From NCBI GenBank assembly GCA_044359955.1, contig JBIKLF010000019.1, forward strand, positions 1-47,894: DNA of 47,894 nucleotides. Reading direction: 5' to 3'. The notes beneath the pieces were generated by a model that saw nothing but the letters and a program-made list of their open reading frames with translations, was not told where the DNA came from and ran no database searches. The DNA is from JACTMZ01 sp044359955 (lineage in GTDB: Bacteria; Verrucomicrobiota; Verrucomicrobiia; Chthoniobacterales; JACTMZ01). Shown piece by piece: positions 8,002-16,037 of the stretch; position 1 is the stretch's first letter, and each line of letters opens with the position of its first letter. Made by a program: the position numbers and the translations under genes.

Positions 8002-9417
8002 GTGAAATTCATCCACGACGACTTTCTGCTCGAGACGCCGCAGGCGCGCCGTCTCTACCACGAGCACGCCGCGTCCCAGCCGATCATCGACTACCACTGC
8101 CACTTGCCGCCGGCCGAGATCGCGGAGGACAAGCGCTGGACGGACATGGCCGCGCTCTGGCTCGGCGGCGACCACTACAAATGGCGGGCCATGCGCACGG
8201 CTGGCTTCGGGGAGCGGTTCTGCACCGGTGACGCATCGCCTTGGGAGAAATTCGCCAAATACGCGGAGACCATGCCGCAGCTGCTGCGCAACCCGCTCTA
8301 CCACTGGTCGCACCTCGAGCTGGCCCGCTATTTCGGCCTCGACGACCGCCTGCTCGGACCGTCCACCGCAAAAGAGATTTTCGACCGCTGCAACGAAATG
8401 CTCGCCCAACCGGGCTTCACCGCGCGCGGTTTCATGGAACGCTCCAAGGTCGAGACGGTCTGCACCACGGACGATCCGGTTGATTCGCTGGAGCATCACC
8501 GCGCCATCGCCGCGGACAAGAATTTCAAAATCCGCGTGCTGCCGACCTGGCGCCCGGACAAGGCGCTTTTCATCGACCGTCCGGAAATTTTCCGCGGCTG
8601 GCTCGGGGCACTGGAACAAGCCGCTGGCATGACGGTCTCCTCGCTGGACGATCTGATGTCCGCGCTGCAGAAGCGCCACGATTTCTTCGCCGACCACGGC
8701 TGCCGCTTGTCCGACCGCGGCATCGACACCGTCTGGGCCGAGGATTGCCCGCGGGCCGAGGCGGCGGCCATTTTCGCGAAGGCACGGGCCGGGCAGGCGG
8801 TCAGCCCCGCGGAAGCGGTGCGCTACAAGTCGTTCCTGCTGCACGAGCTGGCCGTGATGGATGCGGCCAAGGGTTGGACCATGCAGATCCATTACGGCGC
8901 GTTGCGCTCGGCCAACTCGCGCATGTTGCGCCAACTCGGACCCGATACCGGCTTTGATTCCATCGGAGACGGGCCGGTGGCCGTGGCCATGGCCCGCCAT
9001 TTCGATCGTTTGGACAGCGCCGACCGTCTGCCCAAGACGATCATCTACAATCTCAATCCGCGCGACAACGAGGTCATTGCCACCATGCTCGGCAATTTCC
9101 AGGACGGCATTACGGCCGGCAAAATGCAATTCGGCAGCGGCTGGTGGTTCAATGACCAGCTTGACGGCATGACGCACCAGATCGAGGCGCTGTCGCAACT
9201 CGGGGTGCTCGCGCGCTTTGTCGGCATGCTGACCGACAGCCGCTCCTTTCTGTCCTACACCCGGCACGAATACTTTCGCCGGTTGCTTTGCAATATCCTC
9301 GGACGCGACATGCAGCGCGGGCTCATTCCGGACGACCCGGATCTGGTCGGCGGTCTGGTGGCCGATATCAGTTACCGCAACGCCAAAGCTTATTTCGGTT
9401 TTGACGCGGCGCCCTGA
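8002..9417 (+). CDS. uxaC: Glucuronate isomerase (uronate isomerase)
   Basis: This 471-residue protein matches the usual UxaC length. It isomerises D-glucuronate to D-fructuronate and D-galacturonate to D-tagaturonate. It is a member of the amidohydrolase superfamily: the metal-binding HxH is at His32/Cys33/His34 in PIIDYHCHLPP. Later family motifs include RVLPTWRPDKA, WTMQIHYGALR and MLTDSRSFLSYTRHEYFRR. The start is GTG, 4 bases after the SDR stop. Mannonate dehydratase (UxuA) and KDPG aldolase, needed to complete the route, are not in the window. Confidence 0.96.
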   Translation: MKFIHDDFLLETPQARRLYHEHAASQPIIDYHCHLPPAEIAEDKRWTDMAALWLGGDHYKWRAMRTAGFGERFCTGDASPWEKFAKYAETMPQLLRNPLYHWSHLELARYFGLDDRLLGPSTAKEIFDRCNEMLAQPGFTARGFMERSKVETVCTTDDPVDSLEHHRAIAADKNFKIRVLPTWRPDKALFIDRPEIFRGWLGALEQAAGMTVSSLDDLMSALQKRHDFFADHGCRLSDRGIDTVWAEDCPRAEAAAIFAKARAGQAVSPAEAVRYKSFLLHELAVMDAAKGWTMQIHYGALRSANSRMLRQLGPDTGFDSIGDGPVAVAMARHFDRLDSADRLPKTIIYNLNPRDNEVIATMLGNFQDGITAGKMQFGSGWWFNDQLDGMTHQIEALSQLGVLARFVGMLTDSRSFLSYTRHEYFRRLLCNILGRDMQRGLIPDDPDLVGGLVADISYRNAKAYFGFDAAP

Positions 9418-9452
9418 CCGGACGGCCCCGGCGACTGGAATCAAAAGTCAAA

Positions 9453-9849
9453 AGGGGTCAGTCATGGTTTATTGCCATTGCCAACATCCGTAGCCGCATT
9501 TCGTGCCACTTCACGCTCCCTGGCAGCCGCTCCCGCGGCAACGGTTCGATAAGGCGTCCCCGCCGCTTCTGCTTTTTGTCTTCAACTGCATGGATCCGGC
9601 TCAGCCGGATGCTCGGTTTTTCCAGCGGGCACGGCCGTCCCGGCCGCATGGTCTGATCGTGACGGGCGCAGAATTTGCCGACTGAGGTAGGAACGCGCGG
9701 CTCGCGCGTCCGTTGGTTGGGGAGCGGACGAGCGGGCCGCTCGTCCCTACCTGCTGAACGAACATTACCTTCTGCTGCAGCCTGTCCATCGCCGCGGCTT
9801 CTGCATCGTTCCGGCTAAGAGAAATGTCAATAAACCATGACTGACCCCT
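9453..9849. mobile_element. 397-bp non-autonomous element with 22-bp perfect terminal inverted repeats
   Basis: The left end AGGGGTCAGTCATGGTTTATTG (9453-9474; 22 bases) is the exact reverse complement of 9828-9849. No transposase frame fills the element. A minus-strand frame of 63 codons (9458-9649) ends ...RMLAMAINHD at the left repeat and may be the residual 3' end of a transposase, giving a MITE-like deletion derivative. No target-site duplication is evident: the flanks read GTCAA on the left and ATGGC on the right. The centre carries a double hairpin, listed separately. Confidence 0.7.
9686..9751. repeat. Nested double hairpin (REP/BIME-like)
   Basis: An outer stem pairs GGTAGGAACG (9686-9695) with CGTCCCTACC (9742-9751) at 9 of 10 positions. 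Inside sit two further hairpins. ACGCGCG pairs with CGCGCGT around GCT, and GGACGAGCG pairs with CGCTCGTCC around GGC. The result is a three-way, Y-shaped fold inside the inverted-repeat element, resembling bacterial REP/BIME units. Confidence 0.6.
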
Positions 9850-9880
9850 ATGGCCTTATGGCTCCGCCTCGGTCTGGGCC

Positions 9881-10108
9881 GTGGTACGAACCATTCGCGA
9901 GGGAGACCACGCCTTGGTCGACCGGATGGAAAAGCTCGAGCAGCAATTGCGCGATACAGCGGAGAAGGTGCGCGCGAGCGAGGAGCCAATGATCGTCACA
10001 ACGGTTGGCTACGAGACCTCGGAAGCGCGGGTTGTTTTTCCGGCCGAAAGAGGATCCGGCAGACGGCTCCGCCTGCTCAATCGCTGGCGGCCGGCGCGTA
10101 TTTCGTGA
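9881..10108 (+). pseudogene. Possible gene fragment, helical
   Basis: A 75-codon frame (GTG start) reads smoothly as a charged helix, REGDHALVDRMEKLEQQLRD, followed by EEPMIVTTVGYETSEARV. The frame stays open upstream to the end of the 397-bp element and its tail overlaps the 3' end of hpt. It may be the remnant of a gene interrupted by the element. I do not recognise a family, and it could be chance. Confidence 0.2.
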
Positions 10109-10658
10109 TGGCCTCGTCGTTGATGACCCCGATGTAGGGCAAATTGCGGAAGCGTTCCATGTAGTCGAGGCCGTAGCCGACGACGAATTCGTTGGCGATA
10201 TCGAAACCGACATAGTCGGCTTCCAACTCGCGCTGGCGCGGAACGTCTTTGCGCAGGAGAACGCAAATTTTGACGCTCGAGGGCCTGGTCTCGGCCATGA
10301 GTTTGTCCCGGATGGCATGCAGCGTGTGACCACTGTCCAGAATGTCATCAAGGAGCAAAACGTGCCGTCCATGCACATCGGGCAGGTGCAACTGATTGAA
10401 GGTGACCGTCCCGGTGGTCGAGGCCCCGTGGTAGCTGGAGACGCTGAGGCAATCGAGGCGCAGCGGCATCTCGAGCCGGCGCAGCAGATCGGCGCCAAAC
10501 ATAAGACTGCCATTGAGCACCGCGACCACGGTGAGATCTTTCCCGGCGTAGTCGGATGTGATCTGGCCGGCCAACTCGTCGAGCCGGCTCATGATCGTGC
10601 TCTCGTGAAAGAGCACGCCGCGGATTTCGCTCCGCATTTCCCCGGCGACGGATGACAT
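10077..10658 (-). CDS. hpt: Hypoxanthine phosphoribosyltransferase
   Basis: This 193-residue type I phosphoribosyltransferase is a purine salvage enzyme making IMP/GMP from hypoxanthine/guanine and PRPP. The PRPP-binding loop is HVLLLDDILDSGHT at about 99-112. LNGSLMFGADLLRRL (about 48-62) and SSYHGASTTG (the flexible loop, about 74-83) are typical of Hpt. DYVGFDIANEFVVGYGLDY near the C-terminus is the base-specificity segment. It follows fba with 9 bases between, so the two are likely co-transcribed leftward. Confidence 0.95.
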   Translation of the reverse strand: MSSVAGEMRSEIRGVLFHESTIMSRLDELAGQITSDYAGKDLTVVAVLNGSLMFGADLLRRLEMPLRLDCLSVSSYHGASTTGTVTFNQLHLPDVHGRHVLLLDDILDSGHTLHAIRDKLMAETRPSSVKICVLLRKDVPRQRELEADYVGFDIANEFVVGYGLDYMERFRNLPYIGVINDEAITKYAPAASD

Positions 10659-10667
10659 GTTCCGCGG

Positions 10668-11621
10668 CTAAACGCCGAGTTCCTGGCGCACGTTCGGAAG
10701 TTCCCCGGCGGAGCCGAGCATCTTGTTTTTGTGCGCGATGAACTTGGCATATTCCTCGACGAAGATTTTTCCCGGAGGGCGGAAATCGAATTCGCCGGGC
10801 TTGTCATGGAAGAATTCGCGGTGCACACGGGTCCAGATGAGGCGGCCGTCGGTGTCGATATTGACTTTGGTCACGCCGAGCTTGGCCGCGGGCAAGTATT
10901 CGTTTTCGTCAACGCCGCGCGCACTCTCGTCGAGTTTGCCGCCGGCGGCGTTGATGCGCTTGACCTCCTCCTGCGGGACGCTCGAACTGCCGTGCATAAC
11001 GAGCGGGAAACCGGGCAGGAGGGCCTCGATCTTTTCCAAGACGTCGAAGTGCAGGCTCTGCTGGCCCTTGAATTTGTAAGCACCGTGGCTCGTGCCGATG
11101 GCGCAGGCCAGCGAATCACACCCGGTGCGGACCACGAATTCCTTGGCTTCGTCCGGGTTGGTCAAGCAGGCATGGCCTTCGTCGACGTGGATGTCTTCCT
11201 CCACACCGCCCAGCATGCCGAGTTCCGCCTCGACGCTGATGCCTTTGGCGTGGGCGCGCTCCACCACCCGCTTGGTGATGGCGATGTTTTCGTCGAAGGA
11301 CGCGTGGCTCGCGTCGATCATGACCGAGCTGTAAAAACCGGAGTCGATGCAATCGTAACAGGTCTCTTCGTCACCATGGTCCAGGTGCACGGCGAAGACG
11401 GCCTCGGGATACATGGTGTCCGCAGTGCGGATAAGCGCTTCGAGCATGCGCTTGTCTGCGTATTTGCGCGCACCTTTGGAGAGCTGGATGATGAAAGGCG
11501 CCTGGCTATCGATGCAGCCCTGAAACAAACCGAGCGTCTGTTCCATGTTGTTGATGTTGTACGCGCCGACTGCGTATCGGCCGTAGGCAATTTTGAAGAG
11601 CTGGTCTGTGGTGACGATCAT
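10668..11621 (-). CDS. fba: Class II fructose-bisphosphate aldolase
   Basis: This zinc-dependent class II aldolase (317 residues) cleaves fructose-1,6-bisphosphate to DHAP and glyceraldehyde-3-phosphate. VGAYNINNMEQ near the N-terminus, FAVHLDHGDE (the catalytic Asp and zinc His), SVEAELGMLGG, CAIGTSHGAYKF and LVMHGSSSVP mark the active site in order. KVNIDTDGRL is the phosphate-binding strand near the C-terminus. It is first in a two-gene unit with hpt. Confidence 0.95.
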   Translation of the reverse strand: MIVTTDQLFKIAYGRYAVGAYNINNMEQTLGLFQGCIDSQAPFIIQLSKGARKYADKRMLEALIRTADTMYPEAVFAVHLDHGDEETCYDCIDSGFYSSVMIDASHASFDENIAITKRVVERAHAKGISVEAELGMLGGVEEDIHVDEGHACLTNPDEAKEFVVRTGCDSLACAIGTSHGAYKFKGQQSLHFDVLEKIEALLPGFPLVMHGSSSVPQEEVKRINAAGGKLDESARGVDENEYLPAAKLGVTKVNIDTDGRLIWTRVHREFFHDKPGEFDFRPPGKIFVEEYAKFIAHKNKMLGSAGELPNVRQELGV

Positions 11622-11705
11622 GCGAGTTCCATACTGAAGCGGTCCCGCGCCCTTCCGGCAAGAAAAAGCCCGTGCCGCCGGGCAAAACCCGTCCCGACCC
11701 GTCGG

Positions 11706-12188
11706 CTACTGGCCCGCCCCACCCGTCAAGCGGCAGTGCTGCAGGACAATATCACCGGCGTCGAACTCGAGGAACGATCCCGTGACCACGATCTGCTGGC
11801 CGGTCTGGACCAGTGGTTCGGAGGAAATGACATTACCGATAGTGTCGCGCTTGCGCAGGATCGCTTCGCTCCCGTCGTCCGGAACGTAGATTTCGGTATT
11901 CGGGGCGAGGTCCTCGTTTTGGAACAGGCATTTGACGTCCGGCCCCGGACCGGTCGGGGTGGAAAGCGTGACGGCGACCGCGGGGTTATCGGTCGTCATA
12001 TCGCCTTGGGCGATGGTGGAAACCGGACCGGTCACCGTGATCATCTGACCTTGATACTTGGTGCTGGCCGCGGCCTCGTCCTGCGAGAACTCGGCGGCCA
12101 GGGTCTGCCAATCCACAGGAGTGCTTTGGCCGGAGGCGCTTTGCCATGCGAGGACCGCCAAGACCGGGAGAAGACGGGGAATAATCAT
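11706..12188 (-). CDS. Secreted OB-fold (tRNA_anti-like) protein
   Basis: This 160-residue protein has a signal peptide, MIIPRLLPVLAVLAWQSASG. The mature part resembles the small OB-fold tRNA_anti-like family: KYQGQMITVTGPVSTI gives the first strands and GQQIVVTGSFLEFDAGDIVL the last. Such domains bind ligands or proteins in the periplasm, and their precise roles are mostly unknown. The frame extends upstream, but the ATG at 12188 with its signal peptide is the evident start. It is divergent from the OmpH gene across 82 bp. Confidence 0.75.
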   Translation of the reverse strand: MIIPRLLPVLAVLAWQSASGQSTPVDWQTLAAEFSQDEAAASTKYQGQMITVTGPVSTIAQGDMTTDNPAVAVTLSTPTGPGPDVKCLFQNEDLAPNTEIYVPDDGSEAILRKRDTIGNVISSEPLVQTGQQIVVTGSFLEFDAGDIVLQHCRLTGGAGQ

Positions 12189-12270
12189 GGGACAAATATC
12201 TCCGACCGGCCGGCCGTTGGCAACATCGGACGGTATTGATCCGCCCCGCGTTTTCTGCGAGGCAGAACCC

Positions 12271-12795
12271 ATGCCAACCGCCCTCGGACTCGTCGTGGTA
12301 TTGGTCCTGACTTTCGCGGCCGTCCAAGCGGAGACCCCCATACGCCTCGCCGTGGTCGACCTGACTGCCGTTTTCGCGGCGCATCCGCGCACGGCGACGG
12401 CCACTGCGGAATTGACCTCCGCCCGCAATGCCGCGCGGAAAAAATTCCGTGCCGAGTCCGCCGCGCTGAAAGACACGCTGCAGCGGCACCAGGAACTTCT
12501 CCGCGAAGGACGCAAGGAAGACGCGGCGGCCGAGTTGGAACAGGCCAACAGCCTCGAGCGCTCCATTGCGGAGTTGGGCACGACGAACCAACGCAATCTG
12601 GAGGAGCAATTCCGGCGCGCCAAGCAGGAGATCATGGATGACCTCGCGCGCGTCATTCGCGAATTCAACGCCGAGCGCGGCTATCTTCTCGTCCTCGACA
12701 AATCCTCGGCCTCGTCGAACGGCCTGCCGCAGGTCCTCGACGCCCCGGGGGCGGACGACATCACGGCGGAGATCAAGGCCCGCGTCCGCCCATGA
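12271..12795 (+). CDS. OmpH/Skp-family periplasmic chaperone
   Basis: This 174-residue protein has an N-terminal signal peptide (MPTALGLVVVLVLTFAAVQA). The strand segment IRLAVVDLTAVFAAHPRT matches the Skp start, and a long charged coiled coil (about 50-130) is typical of Skp tentacles. The C-terminal strand YLLVLDKSSASSNGLPQVLD closes the trimerisation body. Skp binds unfolded outer-membrane proteins in the periplasm. Its stop overlaps the next start by 4 bases, coupling it to a peptidoglycan-enzyme-like pair. Confidence 0.85.
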   Translation: MPTALGLVVVLVLTFAAVQAETPIRLAVVDLTAVFAAHPRTATATAELTSARNAARKKFRAESAALKDTLQRHQELLREGRKEDAAAELEQANSLERSIAELGTTNQRNLEEQFRRAKQEIMDDLARVIREFNAERGYLLVLDKSSASSNGLPQVLDAPGADDITAEIKARVRP

Positions 12796-13892
12796 ATCGC
12801 GTCGTTCTGCCGGTTGACCGGTTGGCGGACCTCTGGCCGAAACGTCTGCGCGGCCGCCGCACCGGCGCTCTCCTGCACGCGGCTTCGGTTGACACCTCGT
12901 TGCGCCCGACGCTCGCGCGACTCGAGGAAATGGACGCCGCGGGCACCATCAAGTTGGCCGCGCTCTTCGGTCCGCAGCATGGCTTCGAGACCACGACGCA
13001 GGACAACATGGTCGAATGGAGCAGCTACCGTCATCCCCGCCTCGGCATCCCGGTGCACAGTCTTTACGGGGACCACCGTCAACCGACGGACGAAATGCTG
13101 GAGGGGTTGGAAGTGCTCTTCGTCGACTTGGTGGATGTCGGCGCGCGGTATTACACGTTCATCTGGACACTGCTGCTCTGCCTGCAGGCTGCGGCCCGGC
13201 ACCACATCACCGTGGTGGTGGCCGACCGTCCCAATCCGATCAATGGCAAGGAGACCGAAGGCCGCCCCCAGCAGGCTGACCATCTGTCGTTCGTCGGGTT
13301 GCATCCCCTGCCCGTGCGGCATGGCCGGACCATCGGCGAATTGGCGCGGCTTTTCCATGCGGAGCGCGTGCCGGGGGCGGACTTGGTTGTTCTGCCACTC
13401 GAGGGTTGGGACCGCGCGCACTACCATGACGAGACCGGGCTGCCGTGGGTCATGCCTTCGCCCAACATGCCGACACCCGCAACGGCCTTGGTGTATCCGG
13501 GCATGTGCCTCTTGGAGGGGACCAACATTTCCGAGGGACGGGGCACGACGCGGCCCTTCGAGCTTTTCGGCGCGCCGTGGATCGATGGCGTCCGCCTCGC
13601 CAAGGAACTCAACGCGCAGCGCTGGCCGGGTACTCATTTCCGCGAGGCGGCTTTCCAACCGGGTTTCCAAAAGTATGCCGGGCAAATTTGCCGCGGGGCG
13701 CAGCTCCATGTGACCGACCGCTCGGCTTTTCGGCCTTTGCGCACGGGATTGGAGATCATCCGCACGATCCGCGACATGCATCCCGGCGATTTTGCCTGGA
13801 AGCAACCTCCCTACGAATACGAGCAGGACAAGCTGCCGATCGAAATTCTCTGCGGCCGGCCCTTGGGCAATATTTTCCATGAAACGCTTTAG
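12792..13892 (+). CDS. DUF1343 protein, NamZ-like (GH171) exo-muramidase family
   Basis: This 366-residue DUF1343 protein is homologous to the exo-beta-N-acetylmuramidase NamZ, which releases MurNAc from peptidoglycan ends. Family motifs are LAALFGPQHGFETTTQDN (about 55-72), VLFVDLVDVGARYYTFIWT, VVADRPNPINGKETEG and LPWVMPSPNMPTP. YPGMCLLEGTNISEGRGTTR is the strongest signature. The segment usually written PEHG in hydrolases such as NamZ is PQHG here. I see no signal peptide, unlike many secreted relatives, so a cytoplasmic recycling or altered role is possible. It overlaps the 3D-domain gene by 14 bases. Confidence 0.88.
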   Translation: MNRVVLPVDRLADLWPKRLRGRRTGALLHAASVDTSLRPTLARLEEMDAAGTIKLAALFGPQHGFETTTQDNMVEWSSYRHPRLGIPVHSLYGDHRQPTDEMLEGLEVLFVDLVDVGARYYTFIWTLLLCLQAAARHHITVVVADRPNPINGKETEGRPQQADHLSFVGLHPLPVRHGRTIGELARLFHAERVPGADLVVLPLEGWDRAHYHDETGLPWVMPSPNMPTPATALVYPGMCLLEGTNISEGRGTTRPFELFGAPWIDGVRLAKELNAQRWPGTHFREAAFQPGFQKYAGQICRGAQLHVTDRSAFRPLRTGLEIIRTIRDMHPGDFAWKQPPYEYEQDKLPIEILCGRPLGNIFHETL

Positions 13893-14628
13893 TTTGGGCG
13901 GAGCCATCCTGGCTTTGGCTTTTTGCGGCCCGGCGGCCGGGGCCTCCGTGGTGACTTGGCAGGAATTGCTCGGCACGCGGACCCCGGTCGAAGGTTTGCT
14001 CGAGAGACCCGAGGAATTCTCGGCTGTGGTCCCGCCACCAGCGGTGCCGGCCGAAGGTTTGCGGCTTTTCACCGAAATGGCGCGGGACTTTTATGCCACG
14101 TTCGAGGAGGCGCCGGCTTCGCATTACTTTTTCTGCACGATCTATTACACGGCGCGCGAAACCGGTTTCGAGGCCGCCCGCGGGTTTGACCTGACCCCAA
14201 CCGTCATGAAGGGATCGGGAGGGCGCAAGTTCGCCGCCGATTTCGTGCGCTCCGTGGTCCTGGAGGGCTTCGGCCGCCTCGCCGAACCGGTCGGCGAGAA
14301 GAACTACCTCGCCTACAACGGACGCCTTCACCCGCGCATTCTCGGCAATCGCAACAACCAGTTGATCCCCCGCTCCAGCATCGCGGTGCACACGAAGAAT
14401 CCGCTCGTTCCCTCCGGACGGAAGGTGTGGGTGCTCGACCCCGAAGTTTACAACCAATTCGGGGCGGCGCTTTACGAGGTGGCCGATACAGGGGGCGGAC
14501 TTTTCCGCAACCAGATCGACCTTTACTGGGGCGAGGACGATCCCAAAGGCCCGGGTTCCGGAATTGCCCGGGCCGCATCCTGCGACATCTCGGTAAAATG
14601 GATCGTCCCGGTGGTCCCCGTTCGATAA
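13879..14628 (+). CDS. Secreted 3D-domain protein (MltA-like barrel)
   Basis: This 249-residue protein has a signal peptide, MKRFSLGGAILALAFCGPA. The C-terminal half is a 3D (Asp-Asp-Asp) double-psi barrel related to the catalytic domain of MltA-type lytic transglycosylases. VPSGRKVWVLDP is followed by VADTGGGLFRNQIDLYWGED, which carries conserved Asp residues. The N-terminal region has FYATFEEAPASHYFFCTIYY. The likely role is peptidoglycan cleavage or binding in the periplasm. The chosen ATG gives a clean signal peptide; the frame is open upstream only as overlap with the NamZ-like gene. Confidence 0.8.
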   Translation: MKRFSLGGAILALAFCGPAAGASVVTWQELLGTRTPVEGLLERPEEFSAVVPPPAVPAEGLRLFTEMARDFYATFEEAPASHYFFCTIYYTARETGFEAARGFDLTPTVMKGSGGRKFAADFVRSVVLEGFGRLAEPVGEKNYLAYNGRLHPRILGNRNNQLIPRSSIAVHTKNPLVPSGRKVWVLDPEVYNQFGAALYEVADTGGGLFRNQIDLYWGEDDPKGPGSGIARAASCDISVKWIVPVVPVR

Positions 14629-14637
14629 AACCGCGTT

Positions 14638-15111
14638 ATGTCCGACTTGCTGGTCAAACTTTACGAATTGCCCGATCCCGCGACCGCCGCCGTCCGCATG
14701 GCGGCGGCCGGCATCGTGATCAGACGCCCCCTGCCGCCCGACCGGCGGTCCGTGGTGCGCTGGGTCGAAAAGCATTTCGGCGACCGCTGGGCCGGGGAGG
14801 CCGAGACTGCGTTGGCCCGCACGCCGGCGGCCATGCATACCGCGGTGAATCAAGTCGGGGAGATTTGCGGCTTTGCCTGCCATGATGTCACCTTCCGCGG
14901 TTTTTTCGGCCCGGCCGGCGTTCCGGAAGGACTGCGCGGTCAAGGCATCGGCACGGCGCTGCTGCACGCGGCACTGCGTACCATGGCGGATTCCGGGTTT
15001 GCCTACGCGATCATTGGCGGATCAGGTGACGATGAATTTTACCGCAAGACCGTGAATGCCATCCCGGTGCCCGGTTCCGATCCGGGGCCCTACGGACTCT
15101 GGCGGAGCTGA
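14638..15111 (+). CDS. GNAT-family N-acetyltransferase
   Basis: This 157-residue protein has the GNAT acetyl-CoA pyrophosphate loop VPEGLRGQGIGTALLHAAL (about 99-117). A preceding strand (GEICGFACHD) and a following strand (FAYAIIGGSGDDEFYRK) complete the fold. The acceptor substrate is not evident. It is 9 bases after the 3D-domain gene and convergent with the exonuclease gene, 4 bases apart. Confidence 0.8.
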   Translation: MSDLLVKLYELPDPATAAVRMAAAGIVIRRPLPPDRRSVVRWVEKHFGDRWAGEAETALARTPAAMHTAVNQVGEICGFACHDVTFRGFFGPAGVPEGLRGQGIGTALLHAALRTMADSGFAYAIIGGSGDDEFYRKTVNAIPVPGSDPGPYGLWRS

Positions 15112-15115
15112 GGGG

Positions 15116-16027
15116 TCAAAACAGCTCGCCCTGCGCTGCCGGAGCATCCCCACGGGCCAACTTTTCGTATTCCACCAGCAAGCTGCGGAATTCACATTTT
15201 TTGGCCAACGCGACGACGGCGGCGGGGTCCGCACTGATGGTCAAAGCGGACAACGCCACGGGTAAAGGCAGATCGTGTTCGAGGCGCACCAGCTCGAGAT
15301 TATCGCGCACCTGTTCAGCGGCGGCGGCCACTTTGGCGCGCAGCTTTTCGTTGGTGATCAGCGCGGGATTTTCGGCGAGCCATGCGACCGGCCCATGCTC
15401 TCGCACCAACTTGGCGGCCGTCTTGGGACCCACGCCGTCCACCCCGGGAATGTTGTCGACCGCATCGCCGGTCAAGGCGAGCACGTCGGGAATGCGCCCC
15501 GGCGGCACGCCCCATTTTTCTTCCACCTCGACCGGACCAAGCAACGTGAACCCGTCTTTCGGATCCTTGAGGTCCGTCTTGTTCGTCGAGTAGATGTGCA
15601 CGCCCTCGCCGACCAACGCGTAGATGTCCTTGTCGTTGGTGGCAATGACGACCTCGGCGTCCCCGCCGCGGGCCGCGGCCGCGTAGGAGGCGATCAAGTC
15701 ATCCGCCTCGTGGCCCCCAAGGCTGACATTGTGCACGCCCAAGGCTTTCACCGCTTCTTCGATGACGGGAAATTGCCGCGCGAGATCATCCGGAGTTTCG
15801 TCACGTTGCTGCTTGTATGAAGGCAGAAGCTGCATCCGCCGTTCCGGCAGGCCGGCATCCCAGATTACCGCGGCCGCGTCGGGTTTGACCTCGGCCAGCA
15901 TCTTGCGCAAGGCCTTGACGAAACCGAAAACCGCATTGGTCGGTTCGCCCCGCGAATTGGTCAGGTCGCGAATGGCGAAAAATGACCGGTAGGCATAGTA
16001 GTGGCCGTCGACGAGGAGAAGGCGCAT
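15116..16027 (-). CDS. 5'-3' exonuclease (stand-alone Pol I N-terminal/FEN domain)
   Basis: This 303-residue protein equals the 5'-nuclease domain of DNA polymerase I without the polymerase. Metal-binding acidic motifs are MRLLLVDGHYYAYRSFFA, AAVIWDAG, HEADDLIASYA, VIATNDKDIYALV and LTGDAVDNIPGVDGVGPKTA; the last is the helix-hairpin-helix entry. It probably removes primers or flaps during replication and repair. I use the ATG at 16027; a GTG three codons upstream is also possible. It closes the leftward dnaE operon, 10 bases after the DUF72 gene. Confidence 0.92.
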   Translation of the reverse strand: MRLLLVDGHYYAYRSFFAIRDLTNSRGEPTNAVFGFVKALRKMLAEVKPDAAAVIWDAGLPERRMQLLPSYKQQRDETPDDLARQFPVIEEAVKALGVHNVSLGGHEADDLIASYAAAARGGDAEVVIATNDKDIYALVGEGVHIYSTNKTDLKDPKDGFTLLGPVEVEEKWGVPPGRIPDVLALTGDAVDNIPGVDGVGPKTAAKLVREHGPVAWLAENPALITNEKLRAKVAAAAEQVRDNLELVRLEHDLPLPVALSALTISADPAAVVALAKKCEFRSLLVEYEKLARGDAPAAQGELF

Positions 16028-16037
16028 GGAGGTCACA

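Noticed and set aside
10731..12239. 502-codon open frame on the plus strand opposite fba and the OB-fold gene
   Set aside because: Shadow of two well-supported minus-strand genes.
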